47,005 bases of DNA, taken from NCBI GenBank assembly GCA_015661405.1, contig JACWMK010000025.1, forward strand, positions 10,001 through 57,005, given 5' to 3'. Below, piece by piece: positions 35,674 through 44,648 of the stretch. The stretch comes from Methanobacterium sp. (GTDB lineage Archaea; Methanobacteriota; Methanobacteria; Methanobacteriales; Methanobacteriaceae). The stretch's first letter is position 1. Each line of letters starts with the position of its first letter. The notes under the pieces are model-generated. The model ran no database searches. It was not told the origin of the DNA and saw only the letters and a program-made list of their open reading frames with translations. The position numbers were made by a program, and so were the translations under genes.

Positions 35674-36261
35674 ATGAAACATTCAACAAGAAGAGATATC
35701 CAAGCAGATAAACGTAAAAATCAACTATTAGATATTTCACTTACTTTATTTGCTCAGCGAGGAGTCGAAAACGTCAGCATTAAAGATCTAGCAACTGAAG
35801 CCAGAGTTTCACAAGGACTAATCTACCACTATTTCCAAAGCAAAGACGAATTATTAGCTACTGTTGTCCAACATAATGCTCCATTACCTGAGTTTGAAGT
35901 AATAATCGAACAACTTGAAACAATGCCCGCACGAGAAGGATTATTGTTCCTTGCAGAAAGTCTAGCAAACCTAATGCCAAAAAAAAGACTTATACTCCGT
36001 CTTCTAATACGCGAAATCCTCTCAACACGACCCAATCTTCTTATTCAAGTAATATCATTTAGAGAAAAAGTAATGGAAAGACTCGCAAAATACTTCCAAA
36101 ATAGTATTGATAAAGGCGAACTAAGACCCCATCAACCATTAATATCAATACACATTCTCATCAGTAGTTTCTTTGCATTCCTTCTACTAGATCAACCAAT
36201 TGAACCAGCAGTTCCACAGATCGTGGAAATCATTCTGGACGGCATTACCGCCAAAGAATAG
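35674..36261 (+). CDS. TetR/AcrR family transcriptional regulator
   Basis: The N-terminal helix-turn-helix (about residues 25-58: SIKDLATEARVSQGLIYHYF and KDELLATV) is a textbook TetR DNA-binding domain. The C-terminal ligand domain (about 60-195) is unassigned, as usual. 195 residues. It is downstream of a small membrane protein in the same direction and converges with a UbiA-type gene. It probably represses its own cassette until a ligand binds. Confidence 0.92.
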   Translation: MKHSTRRDIQADKRKNQLLDISLTLFAQRGVENVSIKDLATEARVSQGLIYHYFQSKDELLATVVQHNAPLPEFEVIIEQLETMPAREGLLFLAESLANLMPKKRLILRLLIREILSTRPNLLIQVISFREKVMERLAKYFQNSIDKGELRPHQPLISIHILISSFFAFLLLDQPIEPAVPQIVEIILDGITAKE

Positions 36262-36410
36262 CTTCTAAACGGATCAGTTAAAATTAATATAAAAAAAATC
36301 GTTAAAAAAAAATATGGATTTATTATAAAAAACTGCCAGTAACTGTCCTTAATGAAAAATATATTTTCAGAATAAAGTATTATGATAAAAACCCCATAAA
36401 TATCCTTTTT

Positions 36411-37304
36411 TTATAGAATACTGCTAATCACAAAGACGATAATAAAAATTGTGAGAGTTAAGTAAAGTTGACGAATTATCCTTCGACCCTCTTCCACGGT
36501 TTGACTTTTCAAGAGTTTCATAGCTAAATATAACACTACAAGATCTATGGGCAAAAAGATAACTAAGTATATAATACTTAGCCAACCAATTAAAAACGGG
36601 ATAAGACTTACAATAGTGAATAATATGAATAAGGCACTTGAAACGCGCAGAGCATAAGGTTTACCATATAATCGAGCAAGGGTCTTACTTGATCGTTCCT
36701 CATCACCAACCATATCCATAGCATCACCTGCTATCTCTTCTCCCACGTCAAAAATAAAAGCTAAACCAGCAAAAATCCAGATTAAACCATTAGTTAAACC
36801 ATCCACCGTTGCCCCACCAAAAATAAAAAACCAGGCAACAGAAATACCCACCATTATATTTCCTAATAATCCACTCTCTTTAAATCTCCAATTATACGAG
36901 ATAGCAATTATCCAAATAAATACTGCAAAACCAAGGGTAACTGGACCTAAAAGACCGGCTGTTATAAATCCTGCAACAGTAAACAAGCCAGTTAAGATCA
37001 TCAATTCCATTATTGAGATTCTACCAGATGGAAGCGGTCTTTGAGGGTGATTAACCCGATCTACATCGAGATCAAAATAATCATTAGATATCAAAGCTGC
37101 TCCTGAGATAAAAAATCCTGTAAGAAATCCCATAACTCCTACAAAAAATGTAGGTAATGAGTGTAACACTATAATCTGACTGGCAATAATGCACATACCC
37201 CCAGCTAGGGATAATTCAGGTCTCACTAACTCATAAATTGCTTTAAATTTAACTTTAAAAGACTTATTATGTACATCTCTCAAGGGTTCGTTATTAATAG
37301 TCAT
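36411..37304 (-). CDS. Second UbiA-family prenyltransferase
   Basis: 297 residues with about eight or nine membrane helices. Motif 1 is NDYFDLDVD (74-82) followed by HPQRPLPSGRIS, almost as in DGGGP synthase. Motif 2 is altered: EEIAGDAMDMVGDEE, in which the REIVKD arginine and lysine of the canonical copy at 4755-5591 are Glu and Gly. Aspartates for Mg-diphosphate binding are kept, so the enzyme is probably active. The acceptor is unknown; Methanobacteriales are not known to make quinones, so another prenylated lipid is likely. No Shine-Dalgarno is seen before the ATG. Confidence 0.85.
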   Translation of the reverse strand: MTINNEPLRDVHNKSFKVKFKAIYELVRPELSLAGGMCIIASQIIVLHSLPTFFVGVMGFLTGFFISGAALISNDYFDLDVDRVNHPQRPLPSGRISIMELMILTGLFTVAGFITAGLLGPVTLGFAVFIWIIAISYNWRFKESGLLGNIMVGISVAWFFIFGGATVDGLTNGLIWIFAGLAFIFDVGEEIAGDAMDMVGDEERSSKTLARLYGKPYALRVSSALFILFTIVSLIPFLIGWLSIIYLVIFLPIDLVVLYLAMKLLKSQTVEEGRRIIRQLYLTLTIFIIVFVISSIL

Positions 37305-37474
37305 ATTATTTTATTTCTTAAAATTTTTTTTTAATAATAACATAATATAGAAGGAATATTCCCATTAGAAATCTGTTAAAAACCGTATAATAAATAATAT
37401 ACTAAATGATCTATTCAAATAATATTAAAAAAAAATATTATAATTGAATTACAATAAAATGGAGTGTAAAAAAT

Positions 37475-38143
37475 TTGAAAGGAATTAAAGAAAAAATCCC
37501 AGAAAAGGGAGCATTTATCCAAAAAGATCTAGAAACTTATGCTATAATCCCATATTTTCCCGGTGGAATAGTTGATTCAAATACTTTACGAAGAATAGCA
37601 GATGTAGCTGAAAAGTATAATATTAAAACTATTAAAACAACATCTGAAGGTAGAATATCACTCTACGGTGTTAAAGAAGATGATTTAGATAATATATGGA
37701 TTGATTTAGGTTTGAAACCCGGAGGACATCTTGGCAAATGTGTAAGACCAGCCAAATGCTGCATAGGCAATCTGCAATGTAAAAAAGGGTTGCAAAATAC
37801 AGTGGAAATGAGTAAAAGAATAGATAAACTTTATTACAGAAAACCTACACCCAGTAAAATAAAAATTTCGATTTCAGGATGCCCAAATTCATGTGCTGAA
37901 TCCGCAGTTCGCGATATAGGACTTATCGGAGTAAAAAATGGTTGGAGGTTACTGGTTGGTGGAACATGTGGAGTAAAACCTAGAATCGGTCAATTATTAG
38001 CGAAAAACCTATCCGATGATGAAGTAATTAATGCCATAAATAAAATAATCAATTATTATAATGATCAAGGAATCGAAAAACGTATGGGTGCATTCATAGA
38101 GAAAATTGGATACGAAAAATTCTCTCAAAATGTTTTAGAATAA
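37475..38143 (+). CDS. Small siroheme/[4Fe-4S] sulfite reductase-like protein (Dsr-LP type)
   Basis: A single nitrite/sulfite reductase half-unit. An N-terminal ferredoxin-like half domain (residues 20-85) is followed by the cluster-siroheme motif C96-x5-C102 and C136-x3-C140 (GCPNSC). C89, C95 and C165 are extra. At 222 residues it is far shorter than assimilatory or F420-dependent sulfite reductases and lacks an added ferredoxin or F420 domain, matching the small dissimilatory-sulfite-reductase-like proteins that are widespread in methanogens and have no known substrate. The start is TTG 37475 with GGAGTG upstream. It stands alone. Confidence 0.87.
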   Translation: MKGIKEKIPEKGAFIQKDLETYAIIPYFPGGIVDSNTLRRIADVAEKYNIKTIKTTSEGRISLYGVKEDDLDNIWIDLGLKPGGHLGKCVRPAKCCIGNLQCKKGLQNTVEMSKRIDKLYYRKPTPSKIKISISGCPNSCAESAVRDIGLIGVKNGWRLLVGGTCGVKPRIGQLLAKNLSDDEVINAINKIINYYNDQGIEKRMGAFIEKIGYEKFSQNVLE

Positions 38144-38169
38144 AAACTTAAAAAAAAGAATTTTTATAT

Positions 38170-38952
38170 TTAGCGGATATATCGTAAGTCATCATCACTA
38201 GGTTTTAAATGCGTTTTATCCGGATTCTCCTGCTTTATTTTTTTTGTTTTGGATATTATTCTAATTGATTCTTCTACTCTTTCATCTAATTTTAAAAAAT
38301 CTACTTTTAATTTGAGTATACTAATTAGTGTTTTCAAAACAGCCTTAGATGCATCTACATCTATGCTGTATCCCCTAGTATTTCCCATTAGACATACTCC
38401 ATTTATTTCCCGATACATTCCTAAGGTTAAGAGGAGACCTGATGCACCGATTATAAGTTCATGAGCTGATCTTATTTTAACTCCATTATCTTTCAGCATT
38501 TTAATTAATTCTTCATTTGTAGCTGATCCTATTACTTTAATTTTTTCATTATTCTGGGTAGTTTCACATCCACCGAGAGTGTAAATGTTTTTAACTCCGT
38601 ACTCCTCTATAAAGTCTATAATTTCATTACAGATTTCATTATGACCTTCGGGTGTTAATCCTTGTGTATTTCCAGTTAGTATTATAAAGTCTCTGTGATC
38701 TGCTCCGGCGGATTTAAGATAATAGAATTCATTTTTCAGGGGTTCGATGATTCCATTTTCATCTATTAATACCTGTGGAGGGAATGATGAGGAGTATAAC
38801 TCTGCAAATTTCACTGCATTAAGTTCATGTATCAAGTGCTCAGAAACTAATTTACCAATAAGCCCTATACCGGGAAGACCCTCTATAAAGAGGGGTTTAT
38901 TGAGATTTATTTCCTTCAATCGTTTAATAAAAGTTTTTTTCATATAATTCAT
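38170..38952 (-). CDS. PAC2-family proteasome assembly chaperone
   Basis: FIEGLPGIGLIGKLVSEHLI near the N-terminus and GGCETTQ in the middle are typical of the archaeal PAC2/PbaA-type family, whose homologues assist assembly of the 20S proteasome. 260 residues from ATG 38952. No Shine-Dalgarno is visible, but a TATA box (38971-38983, minus strand) is centred 26 bp upstream, predicting a leaderless mRNA that begins at this ATG. ATG 38943 and TTG 38955 are alternatives. Confidence 0.88.
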   Translation of the reverse strand: MNYMKKTFIKRLKEINLNKPLFIEGLPGIGLIGKLVSEHLIHELNAVKFAELYSSSFPPQVLIDENGIIEPLKNEFYYLKSAGADHRDFIILTGNTQGLTPEGHNEICNEIIDFIEEYGVKNIYTLGGCETTQNNEKIKVIGSATNEELIKMLKDNGVKIRSAHELIIGASGLLLTLGMYREINGVCLMGNTRGYSIDVDASKAVLKTLISILKLKVDFLKLDERVEESIRIISKTKKIKQENPDKTHLKPSDDDLRYIR

Positions 38953-38970
38953 CAATTTGTATATTCAATG

Positions 38971-38983
38971 TAATTTATATATG
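38971..38983 (-). promoter_or_regulatory. TATA box of the PAC2 gene, leaderless spacing
   Basis: On the minus strand the element reads CATATATAAATTA and is centred 26 bp before ATG 38952. No Shine-Dalgarno lies between. Confidence 0.55.
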
Positions 38984-39196
38984 TTCCTAATAAACTTTGT
39001 TTAAGTATTAAATCCGAGCTACAGAAAAGAAATAGACAATAAAACATATCTAAATGGCTGAAATAACCTTGTCTAAGTTCAAAAAAATTAATAATAAATA
39101 TTTACTATTAATTTATCAAAATACTAAAAATAAATAGAAGTTTTAAATTAATGTTATTCCAAATTAAATTTATATTTATTAACAGAGGTTCATAAT

Positions 39197-40807
39197 ATGG
39201 ATTCTAAAAAAATAGTTAAATCAATATTAAATGTAAAAACAAACCTTCCATTCTCCGATAAAATAGAAGATCCATCGGTAATTGAATCAACAGAAAATAT
39301 AAAACTAATATTCAATGAAGAATTAGATAAGAATACTGTTCCAGATGGAATAAAACTATATAAAGTCGAATCTGATGGGAAAGAAGTAGAAGAGGATATT
39401 AAAATAAATATTAATGAGAATTCACAATCCATTCTTTATATAAATAAATCTGACAACATAAAATTCACTGAAGGTGAAGAATATAAACTTTCCATAAACA
39501 ATAATGTAAAATCCTTAAGTGGAGCATCTTTAAAAGAAGAATTTACAAATTATTTTGCAGTAAATTATTCATTTAATCTAGATTCAGACGGTATTACAGA
39601 TTTAAATAATAACAGAACCATGATAATCTGTATAAGTGACATACATTTAGGTGCAAACGACAGCTACGCTGAAATTAACAGGAACCGAGATGCCTTAGTT
39701 AAATTCTTAAATCATATTCGAATTTCACCAAATATAAAAGAATTAATTATAGCCGGTGACTTAATTGATGAATGGTTTATTCCAATGAATCTCGATACAT
39801 TTAACGGTAAAACACAATTAGACTTCGTAAAATCAGTAGAATTAAATAATAAACCAGTAATAGATGCTTTTAACAATATAATAAGAGATGGTAAAATAAA
39901 AGTGACTTATGTCCCGGGAAACCATGATTTATTAATAAATAGCGAAGATATCCAAAGTATAATGCCCGGAGTATCACAAGTTCGTGATGTTAGAGGGTTA
40001 GGAGCATACACTCCGGATGATTTTCCGGAATTAATCATTGAACATGGACATAGATATAATTTTTATTGTGCACCTGATCCATCAAATCGAGCAATAACCC
40101 AAACAGATTCCATACTACCATCAGGATACTTCTTTACAAGAATAGCAACCAGTTCAGTTATTCAAGGCCGTCCTAAGAGAGATAGTCCCCTACCTACAGT
40201 TAATAAAAATGAATTAGGAGATGATCAATATAATTATTTCCTCTATTGGAATGTTTGGAGAAGTCTTATGACTGATTTCCCTGTAAAAGAAGGGCTTGAT
40301 GAAAAGGTTATAAATACGGGTATAGATGGATTCACTGATTATTATGCAATAAATGATATTTTACCCTACCAAAATCCAGAAAATAATCGTATTGACCTTA
40401 ATTTGTATAAAGGAATTATTGAAGAGTGGGATGAAAGACAAAATAAAAATTTAGTACCTATCAAAATTCCCATTGAAGAAGCAGTCACCAAAGGAACTTT
40501 CGCAAGTCATCTTGATGAACAATCCGGTAATCAATACTTCAATAATCCTAATTCTGATAAAAGAATTGTTATATTTGGACATTCACATGAAGCACGAGTC
40601 ATAACATCTTTCAATGAAAAGCAAGAAAAAAATATTTACGTAAATTCCGGTACCTGGATTGATAAAAATAAATGTACTATGACATTTGTGGTAATAATAC
40701 CTCCAAAAAATGAGAATTCAAATCCAACTTATGTGAATCTTTATCAATATTCTCCAACTGAGGATATTAAAAAATTAGATTCACAAGCAATCACAAATCT
40801 AAACTAA
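39197..40807 (+). CDS. Calcineurin-like phosphoesterase with N-terminal Ig-like (Big_5) domain
   Basis: Residues about 24-122 look like a bacterial Ig-like Big_5 domain (IKLIFNEELDKNTV, GIKLYKVESDG). Residues 145-470 are a metallophosphoesterase with all metal motifs: SDIHLG (147-152), GDLIDEW (187-193), GNHD (241-244), HGHR (283-286) and GHSHE (461-465). Big_5 domains are usually on secreted proteins, yet there is no signal peptide or membrane helix. Substrate unknown. AGAGGT precedes the ATG. It lies upstream of the Ppx-Ppk1 pair, but with separate promoters, so a polyphosphate role is only suggestive. Confidence 0.83.
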   Translation: MDSKKIVKSILNVKTNLPFSDKIEDPSVIESTENIKLIFNEELDKNTVPDGIKLYKVESDGKEVEEDIKININENSQSILYINKSDNIKFTEGEEYKLSINNNVKSLSGASLKEEFTNYFAVNYSFNLDSDGITDLNNNRTMIICISDIHLGANDSYAEINRNRDALVKFLNHIRISPNIKELIIAGDLIDEWFIPMNLDTFNGKTQLDFVKSVELNNKPVIDAFNNIIRDGKIKVTYVPGNHDLLINSEDIQSIMPGVSQVRDVRGLGAYTPDDFPELIIEHGHRYNFYCAPDPSNRAITQTDSILPSGYFFTRIATSSVIQGRPKRDSPLPTVNKNELGDDQYNYFLYWNVWRSLMTDFPVKEGLDEKVINTGIDGFTDYYAINDILPYQNPENNRIDLNLYKGIIEEWDERQNKNLVPIKIPIEEAVTKGTFASHLDEQSGNQYFNNPNSDKRIVIFGHSHEARVITSFNEKQEKNIYVNSGTWIDKNKCTMTFVVIIPPKNENSNPTYVNLYQYSPTEDIKKLDSQAITNLN

Positions 40808-40977
40808 AAAAATTTTTATTTTTTTTTAACTATTTATTACTTTTAAAATTAATCATCTTGTTTAATCCCATATTGAATTTAAAAATATTCAATTATTTTT
40901 TTTTGAATAAATTATATCATATAAAAAATATATAGTAATATATATAATTTAGAGTAAAATCCGGGGGGATAAAACTT

Positions 40978-41280
40978 ATGGATGATAAAAAGAAATTTAA
41001 GCATTTGGATTTATTAGATCTTCACGATGAAATCGTAATTTTCAACAGTAATTACTATCCACATCATGATAAACCTATTAGAGCTACACCCGAAGAGAGG
41101 GGTAGAGGTGAATGTTTAATGAAAACTGCCATTAAAAGGATGGAAAACGATCATGAATCAATTATTTTCCTACAACCCTATACAGTTACTCTTCAAAAGA
41201 TTATTGTGCGATCATATGCCAATGAAGAAGATATTCCAAATGAAATTCGTGAGTGGAAACCAAAAGTAAAAAATCCTTAA
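40978..41280 (+). CDS. Hypothetical protein (100 aa) upstream of ppx
   Basis: Not recognised. The 100-residue product is soluble, with His-rich NSNYYPHHDKP and an RATPEERGRGECLMKTAIKRM helix near the middle. A GGGGGGAT Shine-Dalgarno, unusually G-rich for this AT-rich sequence, precedes the ATG, so strong translation is likely. TATA-like sequences lie at 40918-40947. The 246-bp gap to ppx argues against an operon. Confidence 0.72.
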   Translation: MDDKKKFKHLDLLDLHDEIVIFNSNYYPHHDKPIRATPEERGRGECLMKTAIKRMENDHESIIFLQPYTVTLQKIIVRSYANEEDIPNEIREWKPKVKNP

Positions 41281-41403
41281 TTTAATTAAAATAATTTCTC
41301 TAAATATATCCGGCAAAACACTAAAATTAACTTATTAAATTTTAATTCAAATAAACAGCATACAGTAAATCATTCCCTTAAATGGAATTCCTTTTATATT
41401 AAA

Positions 41404-41449
41404 AGGATATCCTAACTATTTCTAAAAAAATTTGTATCCGGACAAATTT
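41404..41449. repeat. Two palindromes upstream of ppx
   Basis: AGGATATCCT (41404-41413) is a perfect 10-bp palindrome. AAATTTGT (41428-41435) and ACAAATTT (41442-41449) form perfect arms around ATCCGG. Both lie about 80-125 bp before the ppx start and may be operator sites. Confidence 0.45.
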
Positions 41450-41526
41450 CAAATTTTTATGAATAAAACATAATTAATCTAATTTTTTATAATATCTTTT
41501 CAATAAAAAAGTGAGGTTACAGTAAA

Positions 41527-42444
41527 ATGTTATATGGAATTATAGATATTGGCTCAAACACCGTAAGATTAAATGTTTATCGTTGCCGTTGCCAAAATAA
41601 TGATATAAGTATTATTTTTTCAAATAAAGAAAACCTAGGTTTAGTATTCTATGTAAAGAAAGGAAAATTAACTAACAAAGGAATTGAAAAGTTAATAAAT
41701 GTTCTCCAAAATATGAAAAATGATTTAGAAAATTTACAAATAGAAAATTACAATTTCTTTGCCACAGCAATATTAAGAAATATTGAAAACACTAATGAAG
41801 TAATCCAAATAGTCAAAGATGAACTAAATATAGAAATCGATTTATTATCCGGTGAAGAGGAAGGAGCATTAAGCTTTTGTGGATCAATTTCTACCATCAA
41901 AAACGATGATGGAATTCTAATTGATGTAGGTGGAGGAAGTGTCGAAATTGTACTTTTTAAAAATAGAGAAATAACAGAAGATCATAGTATTCCAGTTGGA
42001 TCCCTAAAACTCTATAAAGATTATGTTTCAGATATGATACCCAATGAAAATGAGAGTAATTTAATTAAAGAAAGAATAAACTTAGAATTAGAGAAAACTG
42101 GCATTAATAATGAAGAAAAAATTCATTTTATTTGTGGTGTAGGTGGGGGAGTTCGAGCACTTGGAAAAATGTTAGTGGATTTAAGTTTGTATAAGAAAAA
42201 AGATGATTTAATAGATGTTAAAGCATTAAATCAGCTAAATAATGAATTGAATCAGAATAACAAAGAAACTTATCTCAAAATATTACATGTTAAACCATCA
42301 AGAATTCATACTTTTGTTCCAACGTTATTAATTGTTGAATCAATTACTTCTTATTTTGGATGTGAAGAATTACAAATTAGTGAGTATAGTGTTAGAGAAG
42401 GTTACTTATATAAAAATATGTTAAATTGGTGTCTAAGTGTCTAA
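41527..42444 (+). CDS. ppx: Ppx/GppA family exopolyphosphatase
   Basis: ASKHA-fold phosphatase that releases Pi from polyphosphate or pppGpp. IIDIGSNTVRLNVY (4-17) is the phosphate-1 motif; GEEEGALSF and IDVGGGSVEIVLF are the next conserved motifs. At 305 residues it is the short form, without the C-terminal HD-like domains of E. coli Ppx. GAGGT precedes the ATG. Its end overlaps ppk1 by eight bases, so the two are translationally coupled and form one operon for making and breaking polyphosphate. Confidence 0.93.
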   Translation: MLYGIIDIGSNTVRLNVYRCRCQNNDISIIFSNKENLGLVFYVKKGKLTNKGIEKLINVLQNMKNDLENLQIENYNFFATAILRNIENTNEVIQIVKDELNIEIDLLSGEEEGALSFCGSISTIKNDDGILIDVGGGSVEIVLFKNREITEDHSIPVGSLKLYKDYVSDMIPNENESNLIKERINLELEKTGINNEEKIHFICGVGGGVRALGKMLVDLSLYKKKDDLIDVKALNQLNNELNQNNKETYLKILHVKPSRIHTFVPTLLIVESITSYFGCEELQISEYSVREGYLYKNMLNWCLSV

Positions 42445-44596
42445 AATGGATTATAGTTTCACTCAAAACCGTGAATTGTCATGGTTAAAATTTAATGACC
42501 GTGTTTTAGAAGAAGCAGAAGATGCTAATGTTCCATTATTAGAACAATTAAAATTCATATCTATCTTTACAAGTAATTTAGATGAATTTTACAGGGTTAG
42601 ATGTGGAAGTTTATACGATTTATCACTGATAGATAAAAATTATGTAGATAATAAAACAGGTTTAAATGCACAAGACCAATTAATTGCAATTTATAAGCGG
42701 ACTAAATTTCATTATAAACGTAGAGATGAGGTATTCGAATCTCTCAATTTTCTTTTAAAAGAACAAGGAATTTATGATTTAGAAATTGATGATTTAACTA
42801 AAAAGGAATCTAAATTCATTAAAAATTATTTCTTTGATAATATTTTTCCCGTTTTATCTCCTCAAATTATTGATATTCATCATCCTTTTCCTCATTTATT
42901 AAATAAATCCTTAAATGTAATGTTAATATTAAAAGATGAAGATAAAACATTATACGGGCTTATTCCAATTCCTTCATCATTACCTAAGATTATTTACTCT
43001 CCAAAAGACGGGTTACGTTTTATTTTATTAGAAAAAATAATATATGAATATGCTAATGAAGTCTTCAGTAATTATACTGTAGAATTTAAAACAGTAGTTT
43101 CTGTAACTAGAAATGCAGATCTTGTTTTATCTGATTCTCAAATTGATGAAGATGAAGATTATAGGGGATATATGAAAAAAATTTTAAAGAGAAGAACTCG
43201 TTTAGCACCAATTAGATTAGAATTCTATAAATATTCAGACTTCATATTAACTAATTTTTTATGTGACCAATTAAATATTGAAAAAAATCAAGTGCAAGTC
43301 TCTAAAACTCCATTAGAGATGAGTTACGTATATGAATTATATGATCATATTAAAGACGTAAATGAATTACTTTTTCATAAATTATCATTTAATCCCTATT
43401 ATCCTAAAATACCAAAAGCGGTAAAACATGGAAAAATTATTCCTCAATTAAAAAAGAAGGATTTTCTTCTTAGTTATCCATTTGATTCAATAGAACCATT
43501 TTTAAGATTATTAAAAGAAGCAGCTAATGATCCAAATGTCATATCAGTTAAAATTACTATTTACCGATTAGCTAGGTCTTCATCTATTATAAAATATTTA
43601 TTAGAAGCAGTAGAAAATGGAAAAGATGTAACTGTTCTAATAGAACTTAGAGCTAGATTTGATGAAGCAAATAATATCCATTACGCTGGTTTACTAGAAG
43701 AAGCAGGTTGTACTATTCTATATGGATTTGAAGAATATAAAGTGCATTCAAAAGTTTGCTTAATTACTAGAAAAGAGCGGAATAATATTCGGTACATTAC
43801 TCAAATAGGCACTGGTAATTATAATGAAAGAACTGTTAAATTATACACTGATTTAAGTTTAATTACAACAAGCACTGTTATCGGTGAAGATGCGATGTTA
43901 TTCTTTAAAAACATGGCAATATCTAATTTAAATGGTGAATATCAACGATTATTAGTTGCACCTTTCGGATTTAAAAGTAAATTAATCGAAAAAATCAATA
44001 TGGAAATTGATAATGCAAAAAATAATCGTCCAGCTAGCATTATGATGAAAATGAATTCTTTAACTGACATAGAATTGATTGACATGCTAAGTGAAGCATC
44101 CAATGCTGGTGTAAAAATTAAATTAATAGTAAGAGGTATCTGTTGCTTAATTCCAGGATTACCAGGTAAGACTGAAAATATTGAAATCATTAACATTGTG
44201 GGTAGATTCTTAGAACATTCCAGAATTTACTGTTTCGGTACAGGAGAAGAAGCTTCAATCTATATGTCAAGTGGTGATTTAATGACTAGGAATACGGAGA
44301 AAAGAGTTGAAGTTGCATCTCCTATTGAAAATCCAATGTTAAAGAAGAAAATTTTGAGTATGCTAAATATTATGCTTAACGATAATGTTAAAGCTCGGAA
44401 AATTAATGATAAAGGAGACTATGAGAAAGTTATTAGGGGAGTAGATTTAATTGATTCTCAAAATTATTTTATGCATGACGATTTCTCAGTAATTGAAGAA
44501 GAAGAAGAATATATAGAAGAATCATTATACTCTAAATTAAGACATTTATTTCAAATTAATGTAATTGAAAAAATTAATAATAGGGATGGAAAGTAA
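42437..44596 (+). CDS. ppk1: Polyphosphate kinase 1
   Basis: Reversible transfer of the ATP gamma-phosphate to polyphosphate. The four-domain Ppk1 layout is intact: N domain (NRELSWLKFNDRVLEEA), head domain, and two phospholipase D-like domains. The autophosphorylated His is H437 (KVHSKVC) and the second catalytic His is H594 (LEHSRIYCF), nearly the same numbers as in E. coli (435 and 592). 719 residues. GTG 42437 has GGTG five bases upstream and overlaps ppx; ATG 42446 is an alternative. Confidence 0.95.
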   Translation: MSKMDYSFTQNRELSWLKFNDRVLEEAEDANVPLLEQLKFISIFTSNLDEFYRVRCGSLYDLSLIDKNYVDNKTGLNAQDQLIAIYKRTKFHYKRRDEVFESLNFLLKEQGIYDLEIDDLTKKESKFIKNYFFDNIFPVLSPQIIDIHHPFPHLLNKSLNVMLILKDEDKTLYGLIPIPSSLPKIIYSPKDGLRFILLEKIIYEYANEVFSNYTVEFKTVVSVTRNADLVLSDSQIDEDEDYRGYMKKILKRRTRLAPIRLEFYKYSDFILTNFLCDQLNIEKNQVQVSKTPLEMSYVYELYDHIKDVNELLFHKLSFNPYYPKIPKAVKHGKIIPQLKKKDFLLSYPFDSIEPFLRLLKEAANDPNVISVKITIYRLARSSSIIKYLLEAVENGKDVTVLIELRARFDEANNIHYAGLLEEAGCTILYGFEEYKVHSKVCLITRKERNNIRYITQIGTGNYNERTVKLYTDLSLITTSTVIGEDAMLFFKNMAISNLNGEYQRLLVAPFGFKSKLIEKINMEIDNAKNNRPASIMMKMNSLTDIELIDMLSEASNAGVKIKLIVRGICCLIPGLPGKTENIEIINIVGRFLEHSRIYCFGTGEEASIYMSSGDLMTRNTEKRVEVASPIENPMLKKKILSMLNIMLNDNVKARKINDKGDYEKVIRGVDLIDSQNYFMHDDFSVIEEEEEYIEESLYSKLRHLFQINVIEKINNRDGK

Positions 44597-44648
44597 ATAA
44601 TCGCCTTAAATACTTATTAAATGGATTCTTTTTTTTAATAATATTAAA

